Source of the DNA: Blastococcus sp. LR1
GTDB lineage: Bacteria > Actinomycetota > Actinomycetes > Mycobacteriales > Geodermatophilaceae
Assembly (NCBI RefSeq): GCF_020166105.1
Contig: NZ_JAIUJY010000004.1
Location: 186,001 to 250,000, forward strand
Length of the DNA stretch: 64,000 bases
Reading direction: 5' to 3'
This document shows, in pieces, positions 10,458-21,685 of this stretch (positions are counted from its first letter, which is position 1; the number at the start of each line of letters is the position of its first letter). The translations under genes and the position numbers were made by a program. The notes below the pieces were generated by a model. That model ran no database searches, was not told where the DNA came from, and saw only the letters and a list, made by a program, of their open reading frames with translations.

Positions 10458-10474
10458 GATCAGGTCTCCTGATC
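10458..10474. promoter_or_regulatory. Operator-like palindrome before the FAD-linked oxidase
   Basis: GATCAGG-TCT-CCTGATC, a perfect 7-bp inverted repeat centred about 27 bp before the predicted -10 hexamer (10493-10498). It shares the GATCAG/CTGATC half-site with 10393-10413. The position fits a repressor site. Confidence 0.5.
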
Positions 10475-10492
10475 ACCGACGCAGGGACGCCG

Positions 10493-10498
10493 TACGGT
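10493..10498 (+). promoter_or_regulatory. -10 element of FAD-linked oxidase (leaderless)
   Basis: TACGGT with 6 nt to GTG 10505. Confidence 0.55.
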
Positions 10499-10504
10499 GT
10501 GACG

Positions 10505-11926
10505 GTGACCACAGTCGCTACCTCGTGGCTCGCGGAGCTCACCGACGTGCTGGGCGCCGACGCCGTCCTGACCGACCCCGACGTCACGGCCTCCTACGCC
10601 CGTGACCAGGCCATGCTCGCCGAGGCCGGCACGCCCGCGGCCGTCGTCTTCCCGCGGTGCACCGACGACGTCGTCGCGGTGATGCGGGTGGCCGCGCGGC
10701 ACGGCGTCCCGGTCATTCCGCGGGGCGCGGGCTCGGGGCTGTCCGGTGGCAGCAACGCCGTCGACGGCGCGATCACCCTGGTGATGACCCGGATGGACGC
10801 GGTCCTGGAGATCTCCCCGGCCGACCGGCTGGTGGTCGTGCAGCCCGGCGTGGTGAACAAGTCCCTGCGCGACGCCGTCGCCGGGTCCGGGCTCTTCTAT
10901 CCACCGGACCCCTCCAGCTACGACTGGTGCACGATCGGCGGCAACCTCGCCACCAACTCCGGCGGCCTGTGCTGCGTGAAGTACGGCGTCACCACCGACT
11001 ACGTGCTCGGCCTGGAGGTCGTGCTCGCCGACGGCCGGGTGCTGCGGACCGGACGGCGCACCGTCAAGGGCGTCGCGGGCTACGACCTGGCGCGGCTGTT
11101 CGTCGGCTCCGAGGGGACCCTCGGCGTGATCACCGAGGCCACGCTGGCGCTGCGGCCCGCCCCGCAGCGGCCGGTCACCCTCGCCGCCACCTTCGCGACG
11201 ACGGCGCAGACCGGTCAGGTCGTCGAGCGCGTGGTCACCACCGGTCTGGTGCCCAGCCTGCTCGAGGTCATGGACAACACCTGTATCCGCGCCGTCGACG
11301 ACCTGCTCAAGGCCGACCTCGACCGCGACGCGCACGCCCTGCTGGTCGCCCAGTCCGACACCGGCGGTGAGGCCGCCGCCCGCGAGATCGAGGCGCTCGC
11401 GCAGCTGTGCCGGGAGGCGGGTGCGCAGTTCGTGCACACCACCGAGGACCCGGCCGAGGGCGATCTGCTCCTCCAGGCCCGGCGGATGGCGCTGCCCGCA
11501 CTGGCCCAGGTGGGCAGCACGCTGATCGACGACGTCGCCGTGCCGCGGTCCCGGATCGCCGCGTTCCTCGACGGCTGTGACGCGATCGCGGCGACCCGGG
11601 CGCTGACGATCGGCGTCGTCGGGCACGCCGGTGACGGCAACATGCACCCGACCATCGTGTTCGACCCGGCCGACGCCGATCAGCGCGAGCGGGCGTTCGC
11701 CGCCTTCGACGACATCCTCGAGCTCGGCCTCGCACTCGGCGGCACCATCACCGGCGAGCACGGGGTGGGCACCATCAAGCTGGACTGGCTGGAGCGGGAG
11801 ATCGGGCCGGTGTCCCTGGCGGTGCACCGCTCGATCAAGTCGGCGCTGGACCCCGCGGGGCTGCTCAGCCCCGGCTCGGTGTTCCGCTTCTCGGCTCCAC
11901 GCGATCTGCCGCCGACGCCGGCCTGA
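10505..11926 (+). CDS. FAD-linked oxidase, GlcD/D-lactate dehydrogenase family
   Basis: A 473-aa cytoplasmic flavoenzyme of the VAO/PCMH type that oxidises 2-hydroxy acids such as glycolate or D-lactate. The FAD-binding PCMH domain (about 40-220) shows 'PRGAGSGLSGG' and 'KGVAGYDLARLFVGSEGTLG'. The C-terminal FAD-oxidase domain (about 225-460) ends with the conserved 'GTITGEHGVGTIK'. Exact substrate unknown. Start at GTG 10505 from the -10 spacing; GTG 10499 would add two residues. Paired palindromes upstream suggest a dedicated, probably substrate-responsive repressor that is not adjacent. Confidence 0.9.
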   Translation: MTTVATSWLAELTDVLGADAVLTDPDVTASYARDQAMLAEAGTPAAVVFPRCTDDVVAVMRVAARHGVPVIPRGAGSGLSGGSNAVDGAITLVMTRMDAVLEISPADRLVVVQPGVVNKSLRDAVAGSGLFYPPDPSSYDWCTIGGNLATNSGGLCCVKYGVTTDYVLGLEVVLADGRVLRTGRRTVKGVAGYDLARLFVGSEGTLGVITEATLALRPAPQRPVTLAATFATTAQTGQVVERVVTTGLVPSLLEVMDNTCIRAVDDLLKADLDRDAHALLVAQSDTGGEAAAREIEALAQLCREAGAQFVHTTEDPAEGDLLLQARRMALPALAQVGSTLIDDVAVPRSRIAAFLDGCDAIAATRALTIGVVGHAGDGNMHPTIVFDPADADQRERAFAAFDDILELGLALGGTITGEHGVGTIKLDWLEREIGPVSLAVHRSIKSALDPAGLLSPGSVFRFSAPRDLPPTPA

Positions 11927-11939
11927 GGGACGCCGGGGA

Positions 11940-12449
11940 TCAGGCGGGATGGCGGACGGAGAGCCGGACCGCGTCGATCCACATCGCCTGGGCCGGCCAG
12001 AGCGCATCTGCGGCGTCGTCGAGAGAGATCCAGCGGAACGCGAACCGGTGCTCCACGGCGTCGCCGCCGGAGCGCTCCTCCCAGATCCACCGCTCCTGCC
12101 GCGGACCTTCGGGGAGCCCGAGGTGGAAGGCGTGGCAGACCTGTTCCTCCAGCCCGGCCGGCACGCGCCCCGTCTCCGACCGGTTCCAGGCCTCGCCCAG
12201 CTTCCGCACGATCGCGGGGGTGACGAGCCCGGACTCCTCGGCGAGCTCGCGGACGACGGCGGCCTCGGCGGACTCGCCCACGTGGATTCCGCCGGCCGGC
12301 ACCTGGGTCCCCGCATCCACGTCGAGGTGGTCGAAGACGAGGAGCCGCCCGTCCGGATCGGTCACGTAGGCCATGGCGCGCTGGTAGACGTCGGGGTGCC
12401 AGGCGGCCATCGCCGCCCGACGCTTCGTGGGGCCCTCCTCCGGATGCAT
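11940..12449 (-). CDS. NUDIX hydrolase
   Basis: A 169-aa pyrophosphohydrolase. The Nudix box is complete: 'GGIHVGESAEAAVVRELAEE' followed by SGL, fitting Gx5Ex7REUxEExGU (about residues 53-75). The rest of the fold is seen as 'DAGTQVPAGGIH' before it and a C-terminal strand/helix region with 'WISLDDAADALW'. Substrate not predictable. ATG 12449 has a GATGAT hexamer 6 nt upstream; an ATG 13 codons later (12410) is possible. Convergent with the FAD oxidase, divergent from the flavoprotein gene. Confidence 0.88.
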   Translation of the reverse strand: MHPEEGPTKRRAAMAAWHPDVYQRAMAYVTDPDGRLLVFDHLDVDAGTQVPAGGIHVGESAEAAVVRELAEESGLVTPAIVRKLGEAWNRSETGRVPAGLEEQVCHAFHLGLPEGPRQERWIWEERSGGDAVEHRFAFRWISLDDAADALWPAQAMWIDAVRLSVRHPA

Positions 12450-12455
12450 CGTCCG

Positions 12456-12461
12456 ATCATC
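12456..12461 (-). promoter_or_regulatory. -10-like element of NUDIX gene
   Basis: GATGAT on the minus strand, 6 nt from ATG 12449; weaker match than the others. Confidence 0.35.
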
Positions 12462-12497
12462 GCGGGGTGCACGGGCTGCGCACAGACGGTCCGTGGT

Positions 12498-12503
12498 GAC
12501 ACT
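12498..12503 (+). promoter_or_regulatory. -10-like element of CoA-disulfide-reductase-like gene
   Basis: GACACT, 8 nt before GTG 12512; the 62-bp divergent gap leaves room for little else. Confidence 0.4.
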
Positions 12504-12511
12504 CTGACCGC

Positions 12512-13864
12512 GTGAGCACTGATCGGTTGGTCGTCATCGGCGGGGACGCCGCCGGGCTGTCGGCCGCCGCCCAGGCCCGGCGGCTGCGCGGGCCGGAGGA
12601 CCTGGAGATCGTCGTCCTGGAGCAGGGGCCGGAGATCTCCTACTCCGCCTGCGGCATCCCCTACTGGATCGGCGACCTGGTCAGCGACCGCGACCGCCTG
12701 CTGGCCCGCACGGCCGGGCAGTTCGAGGCCGACGGCATCGACATCCGCATCCAGACCCGCGCCGAGGAGATCGACCTCGAGGCGGGCCGGGTGCGCACGA
12801 GCACCGGCGAGCAGCTCGGCTACGACAACCTCGTCGTCGCCACCGGCGGGCGTCCCGCGCGGCCGCCGATCCCCGGGCTGGACGCCGAGGGCGTGTACGG
12901 CGTGCACCGGCTCGCCGACGGCGCGGACATCCGCGCGGCCATCGCCGCCGGCGCCGAGCGGGCGATCGTCCTCGGCGGTGGCTACATCGGCCTGGAGATG
13001 GCCGAGGTGCTGCGGGGACGCGGGCTGTCGGTGACCGTCGTCCTGGCCGATCCGCTGCCGATGGCCCAGCTGGACGACGACATGGGCGAGCGGGTCTGCA
13101 AGGCGATGGGCGACATGGGCATCGAGGTGCAGTCCGAGCAGCCGGTCCGCGCGATCGAGACCGACGCCGACGGCGTGGTCCGGGCGGTGCGCACCGACGC
13201 GGGCAGCTACGAGACCGACGTCGTCGTCATGGGCCTGGGCATGGGCCCGGAGACGGCGCTGGCCCGGGAGGCGGGGCTGCAGCTCGGCGTCACCGGCGGG
13301 ATCGACGTCGCGCACACCCAGCGCAGCCGCTCGCACCCCGAGGTCTTCGCGGCCGGCGACTGCGTGCAGACCTACCACCGGATCACCGGCGAGGCGATCC
13401 ACATCGCGCTGGGCACGCACGCCAACAAGCAGGGCCGGGTGGCGGGCTCGGTCATCGGCGGCCGCCCCGCGCGGTTCTCCGGCGTCCTCGGGACGGCGGT
13501 GACCAAGGTGGGCGAGCTGGAGGTGGGCCGGACCGGGCTGTGCACCACGCAGGCGGAGCAGGCCGGCTTCGACCACCGCTCCGACCTGATCGAGGCCACC
13601 ACGCGCGCCGGCTACTACCCGGGAGCGGAGCCGATCGCGATCAAGCTGATCAGCGAGCGCGGCTCGGGCCTGCTGCTGGGCGCGCAGGTGGTCGGCGGCC
13701 CGGGTAGCGCCAAGCGGATCGACGTGCTGGCCACCGCCATCTGGGCCGGGATGACCGCCGAGGACCTGGCCGGCTCCGACCTCTCCTACGCGCCGCCGTT
13801 CTCGCCCACCTACGACCCGGTGGTGGTGGCGGCCCGCGTGGCGAGCCGCATCGAGCAGGGATGA
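12512..13864 (+). CDS. FAD/NAD-dependent disulfide oxidoreductase (CoA-disulfide reductase / NADH oxidase type)
   Basis: A 450-aa flavoprotein. The N-terminal FAD Rossmann motif is 'VVIGGDAAGLSAA'; the single redox cysteine Cys47 lies in 'SYSACGIPYWIGD', as in CoA-disulfide reductases and NADH oxidases that use one cysteine. The NAD-binding motif 'LGGGYIGLEMAEVL' is near residue 155, the second FAD contact 'VFAAGDCVQ' near 287, and the C-terminal dimerisation domain follows about 325-445. It may reduce CoA-, mycothiol- or persulfide-type disulfides; the substrate is not decided by sequence. The stop overlaps the start of the next gene (ATGA, 13861-13864). Confidence 0.88.
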   Translation: MSTDRLVVIGGDAAGLSAAAQARRLRGPEDLEIVVLEQGPEISYSACGIPYWIGDLVSDRDRLLARTAGQFEADGIDIRIQTRAEEIDLEAGRVRTSTGEQLGYDNLVVATGGRPARPPIPGLDAEGVYGVHRLADGADIRAAIAAGAERAIVLGGGYIGLEMAEVLRGRGLSVTVVLADPLPMAQLDDDMGERVCKAMGDMGIEVQSEQPVRAIETDADGVVRAVRTDAGSYETDVVVMGLGMGPETALAREAGLQLGVTGGIDVAHTQRSRSHPEVFAAGDCVQTYHRITGEAIHIALGTHANKQGRVAGSVIGGRPARFSGVLGTAVTKVGELEVGRTGLCTTQAEQAGFDHRSDLIEATTRAGYYPGAEPIAIKLISERGSGLLLGAQVVGGPGSAKRIDVLATAIWAGMTAEDLAGSDLSYAPPFSPTYDPVVVAARVASRIEQG

Positions 13865-14457
13865 CCGAGGCCGACGTCCGGGACGCCGACTGGTACGGCG
13901 AGGACCTGTCCGGTCACGAGCACACCGGCGTCCGGTTCGCCGGCGTCGACCTGTCGGAGACGACCGGGGACGGCGCCGTCTTCACCGACTGCACGTTCAC
14001 GGACTGCCGGTTCACCGGCGCGAAGTACACCGACGCCGCTTTCGTGAACTGCACCTTCACCGGCTGCTCGTTCTTCCAGGCGGAGTTCGACGAGTGCAAG
14101 TTCGTGGGCAGCCGGTTCGCGCGCTGCACCTTCGACCTGATGACCGTCGCCGGCGGGGACTGGTCGTTCGTCGTCCTGGCCGGCGCGGACCTGCACCGGG
14201 CGACCCTGGGCGCGGTGCGGATGCGCGAGGCGGACCTGACGAAGGTCCAGGCGGCCGGGGCGACGCTGCGCGGCCTGGACCTCTCCGCCGCGGAGCTCGA
14301 CGGCGCCGATCTCACCGGCGCGGACCTGCGCGGCAGCGACCTCACCGCGGTCGATCCGCGTCGCACCGAGCTCGCCGGTGCGCGGATCGACGTCACCCAG
14401 GCGGTGGTACTCGTGACCGCTCTGGGGCTGGACGTCCGCCCCGACGCCCCGGAGTGA
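13861..14457 (+). CDS. Pentapeptide-repeat protein
   Basis: A 198-aa protein built of A(D/N)LxX-like pentapeptides that should fold as a right-handed quadrilateral beta-helix. A first block (about 25-90) uses Phe/Cys-rich repeats such as 'FTDCTFTDCRFTGAKYTDAAF', not written further; a second block (about 105-175) uses Leu-rich repeats such as 'ADLTGADLRGSDL'. The size and C-terminal 'LVTALGLDV' helix are like MfpA/Qnr-related proteins, some of which mimic DNA and bind gyrase; that role is not shown here. Translationally coupled to the flavoprotein gene by a 4-bp overlap. Confidence 0.88.
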   Translation: MTEADVRDADWYGEDLSGHEHTGVRFAGVDLSETTGDGAVFTDCTFTDCRFTGAKYTDAAFVNCTFTGCSFFQAEFDECKFVGSRFARCTFDLMTVAGGDWSFVVLAGADLHRATLGAVRMREADLTKVQAAGATLRGLDLSAAELDGADLTGADLRGSDLTAVDPRRTELAGARIDVTQAVVLVTALGLDVRPDAPE

Positions 14458-14526
14458 GCCCGGCGGCGCGATACTGATCGACGACGTACAGCGCCGTACA
14501 CGCCGCTCACCGGAGGAGTGCCCCGC

Positions 14527-15558
14527 ATGCCCATCGCGACCCCTGAGGTCTACGCCGACATGATCAGTCGGGCCAAGGAGGGCGGTTTCGCCTACCCGGC
14601 GATCAACTGCACCTCGTCCGAGACGATCAACGCGGCGCTCCGCGGGTTCGCCGACGCGGGCAGCGACGGCATCATCCAGTTCTCCACCGGCGGCGCGGAG
14701 TTCGGCTCCGGCACCAAGGTGAAGGACATGGTCACCGGCGCGGTGGCCCTGGCCGAGTTCGCCCACGTCGTCGCCGAGCGGTACCCGGTCAACGTGGCGC
14801 TGCACACCGACCACTGCCCCAAGGACAAGCTGGACTCCTACGTCCGGCCGCTGATCGCGCTGTCCAAGGACCGCGTCGACGCCGGCCAGGCGCCGCTGTT
14901 CCAGTCGCACATGTGGGACGGATCGGCGATCGACCTGGACGAGAACCTCGACATCGCCGAGGAGCTGCTGGAGCGCGCCGCCGCGGCGAAGATCGTGCTC
15001 GAGGTGGAGATCGGCGTCGTCGGCGGCGAGGAGGACGGCGTCGCGCACGACATCAACGAGAAGCTCTACACGGCCGAGGGCGACTTCGTGGCCACCGCCC
15101 GGAAGCTGGGCCTGGGCGAGCGGGGCGTGTACCTGCTGGCCGCCACCTTCGGCAACGTGCACGGCGTCTACAAGCCGGGCAACGTCAAGCTGCGCCCGGA
15201 GATCCTCAAGCTGGGTCAGGACGTCGTCGCCAAGGAGTTCGGCACCGCCGACCCCAAGCCGTTCAACCTGGTCTTCCACGGCGGCTCCGGCTCCGCGCAG
15301 TCGGAGATCCGCGAGGCGCTGTCCTACGGCGTCATCAAGATGAACGTCGACACCGACACCCAGTACGCCTTCACCCGGCCCATCGTCGGGCACATGTTCG
15401 GCAACTACGACGGCGTGCTGAAGGTCGACGGCGAGGTCGGCAACAAGAAGGTCTACGACCCGCGCAGCTACCTCAAGGCCGCCGAGACCGGCATGGCCGC
15501 CCGCGTCGTCGAGGCGTGCGAGGACCTGCTGTCGGCCGGTCAGTCGCAGGGGGCGTGA
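14527..15558 (+). CDS. fbaA: Class II fructose-bisphosphate aldolase
   Basis: Glycolytic and gluconeogenic aldolase, 343 aa, zinc-dependent, cytoplasmic. Zinc-ligand and active-site regions are visible: 'ALHTDHCPKDKL' (about residue 95), 'VVGGEEDGV' (about 167), 'ATFGNVHGVYKPG' (about 208) and 'LVFHGGSGS' (about 250). The length and the 'GIIQFSTGGAEF' segment fit the class IIA group. GGAGGAG lies 8 nt before ATG 14527; a GTG at 14518 is inside that ribosome-binding site. The stop overlaps the start of the DUF3151 gene. Confidence 0.96.
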   Translation: MPIATPEVYADMISRAKEGGFAYPAINCTSSETINAALRGFADAGSDGIIQFSTGGAEFGSGTKVKDMVTGAVALAEFAHVVAERYPVNVALHTDHCPKDKLDSYVRPLIALSKDRVDAGQAPLFQSHMWDGSAIDLDENLDIAEELLERAAAAKIVLEVEIGVVGGEEDGVAHDINEKLYTAEGDFVATARKLGLGERGVYLLAATFGNVHGVYKPGNVKLRPEILKLGQDVVAKEFGTADPKPFNLVFHGGSGSAQSEIREALSYGVIKMNVDTDTQYAFTRPIVGHMFGNYDGVLKVDGEVGNKKVYDPRSYLKAAETGMAARVVEACEDLLSAGQSQGA

Positions 15559-15965
15559 CGGTGACGCACTCCCACAACCTGCTGGGCGAGCCCGCCCCCA
15601 CGCTGCTGCCGGCGAACCCCGAGGCCGACGCCGCCCTCGCTGCCGGCACCCCCGCGGCCGAGGTCGCGGCGAACCACCCGACGGTGAGCGCCGCCTGGGG
15701 CGCGCTCGCCGAGGCGGCGCTGGCTGACGGCCGCACGATCGAGGCCTACGCTTACGCCCGCACCGGCTACCACCGCGGGCTCGACGCGCTGCGCCGCAAC
15801 GGCTGGAAGGGCTACGGCCCGGCGCCGTGGTCGCACGAGCCCAACCGCGGCTTCCTTCGCTGCGTCACGGTGCTGGCGAAGGCCGCCGAGGCGATCGGCG
15901 AGACGGACGAGCAGGAGCGCTGCACCCAGCTGCTGCGCGACTGCGACCCGACGCTCGCTCCGTAG
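15555..15965 (+). CDS. DUF3151 family protein
   Basis: A 136-aa actinobacterial protein of unknown function that commonly sits after fba. Recognisable parts are 'NLLGEPAPTLLP' at the N-terminus, then 'YAYARTGYHRGLDALRRNGW' and 'GYGPAPWSHEPNRGFLRC', which form a compact helical domain. GTG 15555 overlaps the fbaA stop (GTGA); GTG 15561 is an alternative two codons later. Probably co-translated with the aldolase. Confidence 0.88.
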   Translation: MTVTHSHNLLGEPAPTLLPANPEADAALAAGTPAAEVAANHPTVSAAWGALAEAALADGRTIEAYAYARTGYHRGLDALRRNGWKGYGPAPWSHEPNRGFLRCVTVLAKAAEAIGETDEQERCTQLLRDCDPTLAP

Positions 15966-15976
15966 CGTTCGGCCAC

Positions 15977-16024
15977 TGTGCGCCGAGGGCGCGTTCCCGA
16001 CCCGGGAACGCGCCCTCGCTGCAC
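15977..16024. repeat. 48-nt palindromic intergenic element, copy A
   Basis: The core 15985-15999 / 16003-16017 is a 15-bp perfect stem with a 3-nt loop, flanked by GTGC...GCAC. A second intergenic copy at 27074-27121 is identical at 38 of 48 aligned positions with no gaps. It probably also serves as the fbaA-DUF3151 terminator. Confidence 0.75.
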
Positions 16025-16199
16025 TCTGCGGACAACCGCCGAGCTACCCGTGACGCGGAGTTACGAGGATCCGCGGTCCGCATCGAGCTCGCCCTTCTGA
16101 GCTGCACGTTCGCGGGCGGTGTTTGCCAGTTGATCGTGATCGGGCATCACTGTGCGTGCACGGCGCCTACCGGGCGCCCGCAGAGATGAGGGATGAGCA

Positions 16200-16346
16200 A
16201 TGGTGACCCTGTTGTGGATCCTCGCCGTGATCCTGGTGGTTTCCGGGATCTTCGCGATCGTTCGTGGGCAGATGCTGTGGGGCATCGTGCTGATCGTCGT
16301 CGGGCTGCTGGTCGGCCCGGGCGGGGTCAGCGTCTTCAGCCCCTGA
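16200..16346 (+). CDS. Small membrane protein with C-terminal GPGG motif
   Basis: A 48-aa protein with two hydrophobic segments ('LLWILAVILVVSGIFAIV' and 'MLWGIVLIVVGLLVG') separated by a short 'RGQ' turn, ending 'GPGGVSVF' plus SP. Tiny proteins of this form, with a GPGG motif at the C-terminus, recur in actinobacteria; no function is known to me. GAGGGATGAG lies just before ATG 16200. A GTG one codon later is possible. It is flanked by a strong terminator and convergent to the ABC genes. Confidence 0.75.
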   Translation: MVTLLWILAVILVVSGIFAIVRGQMLWGIVLIVVGLLVGPGGVSVFSP

Positions 16347-16380
16347 CCGCGCCTGACCACCCTGACCGCCCTCCCCGGGC

Positions 16381-17213
16381 TCAGCGTTCGCCGAGCTCCG
16401 GGTGCAGGGCGGTCAGTGCGTCGGTCAGGGTGCTCAGCTGCTCGCCGCCGGCCATGAGCGCCGTCAGGTCGTCGGCGTCGATGTCGTCCCGGGTCAGGGT
16501 CGCCGCCACCTGGCCGTGGGCCAGCAGCAGGAACCGGTCACCGATCAGGTGGGCGTAGCGCGGGTTGTTCGTCACGACGACGACGGCCAGGCCCTGGGCC
16601 CGCGCGGCCAGGATCGCCTGCCCGAACAGTGTCTGCCGCGCCACGGTCATCGGGGTGACGGGCTCGTCGATGACCAGCGCCCGTGCCCCGAAGTGGAGCG
16701 CGCGGGCGACAGCCAGGCTCTGCCGCTCGCCGGCCTGGAGCGCGCTCGCCGGCTGGTCCGGGTCCAGGGCCGTGACGCCGACCCGCGCCATCGCGCGGAC
16801 GGTGGTCTCCCGGGCGCCGGCGACGTCCAGCCGGCGCAGTGGCCAGACCCCGCGGGTCGGCTCGACGCCCAGGAAGAAGTTCCGCCAGATCGAGAGCAGC
16901 GGAGCGACGGCGAGGTCCTGCCAGACGGTGGCGATCCCGAGCGCGCGGGAGTGGCGCGGGGAGCGGAACCGCACCGGCATCCCCGCCACCAGCAGCTCGC
17001 CCTCGTCGTGCCGGCCCAGCCCGGAGAGCACCGACACCAGCGTCGACTTGCCGGAGCCGTTCTCGCCCAGCACGCAGGTGATCTCACCGGACCGCAGGAC
17101 GGCGTTCACCCGGTTCAGTGCCGGGACGTTGCCGTACCGCACGGTCAGCCCGCGCAGCTCGATCACCGGGCGCGGAGGGCGCGTCGGGGCGTCGTGCTCG
17201 GAGGAGGCGGTGC

Positions 17214-17217
<4 letters not shown>
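16381..17217 (-). CDS. ABC transporter ATP-binding protein (sugar type) with degenerate motifs
   Basis: A 278-aa single-domain ATPase related to FrcA-type sugar importers. Walker A 'GENGSGKST' (51-59), the Q-loop Gln100 and Walker B 'ALVIDEP' (180-186) are intact. The signature is 'LQAGERQ' instead of LSGGERQ (about 160-166), the D-loop region is 'PVTPM' instead of PTSAL, and the switch histidine is Asn217 ('VVTNNPR', where the paralogue at 44378-45184 has 'LITHNPH'). Such changes usually cut ATPase activity. Start ATG 17217 overlaps the permease stop. No binding protein is adjacent. It may be a regulatory or decaying copy. Confidence 0.85.
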
Positions 17218-20379
<3,162 letters not shown>

Positions 20380-20384
20380 GCAGG

Positions 20385-20426
20385 GCGTTCCGCGTCGCGG
20401 GGCCGGAGGCTCCCGACGCGGAACGC
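20385..20426. terminator. Terminator hairpin after purA
   Basis: A 13-bp perfect inverted repeat (20385-20397 / 20414-20426) between convergent purA and the GDPD gene; could serve both. Confidence 0.8.
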
Positions 20427-20439
20427 GGACGCGCTCGGC

Positions 20440-21468
20440 TCAGCGGCGGGACGACACCAGTGTCATCGCGGTGCGGGCCCGGACGGCGTGGTCCGGCGAG
20501 TCGGTGATCAGGCCGTCGACGCCGAGCGCCAGCAGCTCCTGGGCGTCGCCGACGGCGTCGCCGAGTCCCTCGGGGGCGTCCCCGCGGCGCAGGTGCGCGG
20601 GGAGGAAGGCGTTCTCCGCCCGCAGGGTCCAGACGAACACCGACAGCTGGGCGGCGTGCGCCTGGCCGACGAGGTGTGCCCGTCCCGCCCGGGTGCCGGC
20701 GGCGCTGGTGAGCACGCGCTCCCGGCTGGGGGCGATGGCCTGCGCGTAGGTGGAGATCTCGCGCAGACCGGACGGCGTCACCATGGCGTCGCCGGTCGGG
20801 GCGTCGGGGATCAGCTGGGCCATCTGCGGGCCGCCGTCACCGAGGCGGGCGCGCAGATCGCGCAGCAGGGCTGGGTCGAACGACTGAATCAGCACGGTTC
20901 CGTCGGCCCGGTCGGTGCCCAGGCGGCGCAGTTCCTCGGCCACGAGGGCGCCCATGTGCACGCCGGCGTCGCCGTCGACGTCGGGGTTCTTCAGCTCGGC
21001 GAGCACCCGGATCCTGCGGTCGGCGGTCGACCGGCAGCGGGCCAGCTCGATCACCTCGGCCAGGGTGAGGATTCCGTACCGGCCGTCGTAGGCGGTGTTG
21101 AGCGGGCGCATGGCCGGCATCCGCTCGACGGCCCGCAGGGTCCGCAGCTCGGCGTAGGTGAAGTCCTCGGTGAACCAGCCGGTGCAGAGCGAGCCGTCGA
21201 CGACCTTGGTGGTGTGGCGGTCGGCGAACTCCGGGTGCTCGGCCACGTCGGTGGAGAGCGAGAGCTCGCTCTCGTGACGGACGACGAGCACGCCGTCGCG
21301 GCTGACCACGACGTCGGGCTCGATCAGGTCGGCTCCGAGGTCGATGGCCAGCTCGAAGCTCGCCGTGGTGTGCTCCGGCCGGTAGGCCGGGGCACCACGG
21401 TGTCCGATGACGACGGGCCGGGGAAGGCGTGTCGCTGGTCGTCGTGCCAGCAACTCGGTCGCGCGCAT
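20440..21468 (-). CDS. Glycerophosphodiester phosphodiesterase
   Basis: A 342-aa GDPD-family TIM barrel that hydrolyses deacylated phospholipids to glycerol-3-phosphate and an alcohol. The family start 'VVIGHRGAPAYRPEHT' (about residues 19-34) provides catalytic His/Arg/Glu. 'LIEPDVVVSRDGVLVVRHE' supplies the metal-binding Glu/Asp and the second catalytic His. 'VLAELKNPD' and the C-terminal 'WTLRAENAFLP' and 'GVDGLITDSPD' complete the barrel. No signal peptide is obvious. ATG 21468 chosen; GTG 21477 is three codons upstream. A CRP-like site lies in the upstream gap. Confidence 0.92.
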   Translation of the reverse strand: MRATELLARRPATRLPRPVVIGHRGAPAYRPEHTTASFELAIDLGADLIEPDVVVSRDGVLVVRHESELSLSTDVAEHPEFADRHTTKVVDGSLCTGWFTEDFTYAELRTLRAVERMPAMRPLNTAYDGRYGILTLAEVIELARCRSTADRRIRVLAELKNPDVDGDAGVHMGALVAEELRRLGTDRADGTVLIQSFDPALLRDLRARLGDGGPQMAQLIPDAPTGDAMVTPSGLREISTYAQAIAPSRERVLTSAAGTRAGRAHLVGQAHAAQLSVFVWTLRAENAFLPAHLRRGDAPEGLGDAVGDAQELLALGVDGLITDSPDHAVRARTAMTLVSSRR

Positions 21469-21572
21469 GGCGTCCACAACACAGGAATCGGGTGAATGAG
21501 GGGGGAACTGAAGAAGACTCGTTGCGCACAACCGGGCGGACAGTTCGCTGACCAGCGGAACTGGAGGGTGTT

Positions 21573-21588
21573 TGTGACCCAGATCACC
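21573..21588. promoter_or_regulatory. CRP/GlxR-like site
   Basis: TGTGA-CCCAGA-TCACC, one mismatch from the TGTGA-N6-TCACA palindrome. It is about 105 bp upstream of the GDPD start and about 98 bp upstream of purD. The core CCCAGATCAC is shared with 35273-35288 (other strand). Confidence 0.55.
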
Positions 21589-21671
21589 TGGTGTGTCTGG
21601 GGTTTCTGAGGTTTGAACGCCTGTCGGACTGGTCAGGGACTGCGCCCGCACAGCTCCCTCGGAAGGGTCGG

Positions 21672-21677
21672 TAGGGT
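21672..21677 (+). promoter_or_regulatory. -10 element of purD (leaderless)
   Basis: TAGGGT with 8 nt to GTG 21686. Confidence 0.55.
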
Positions 21678-21685
21678 CGCCGATC

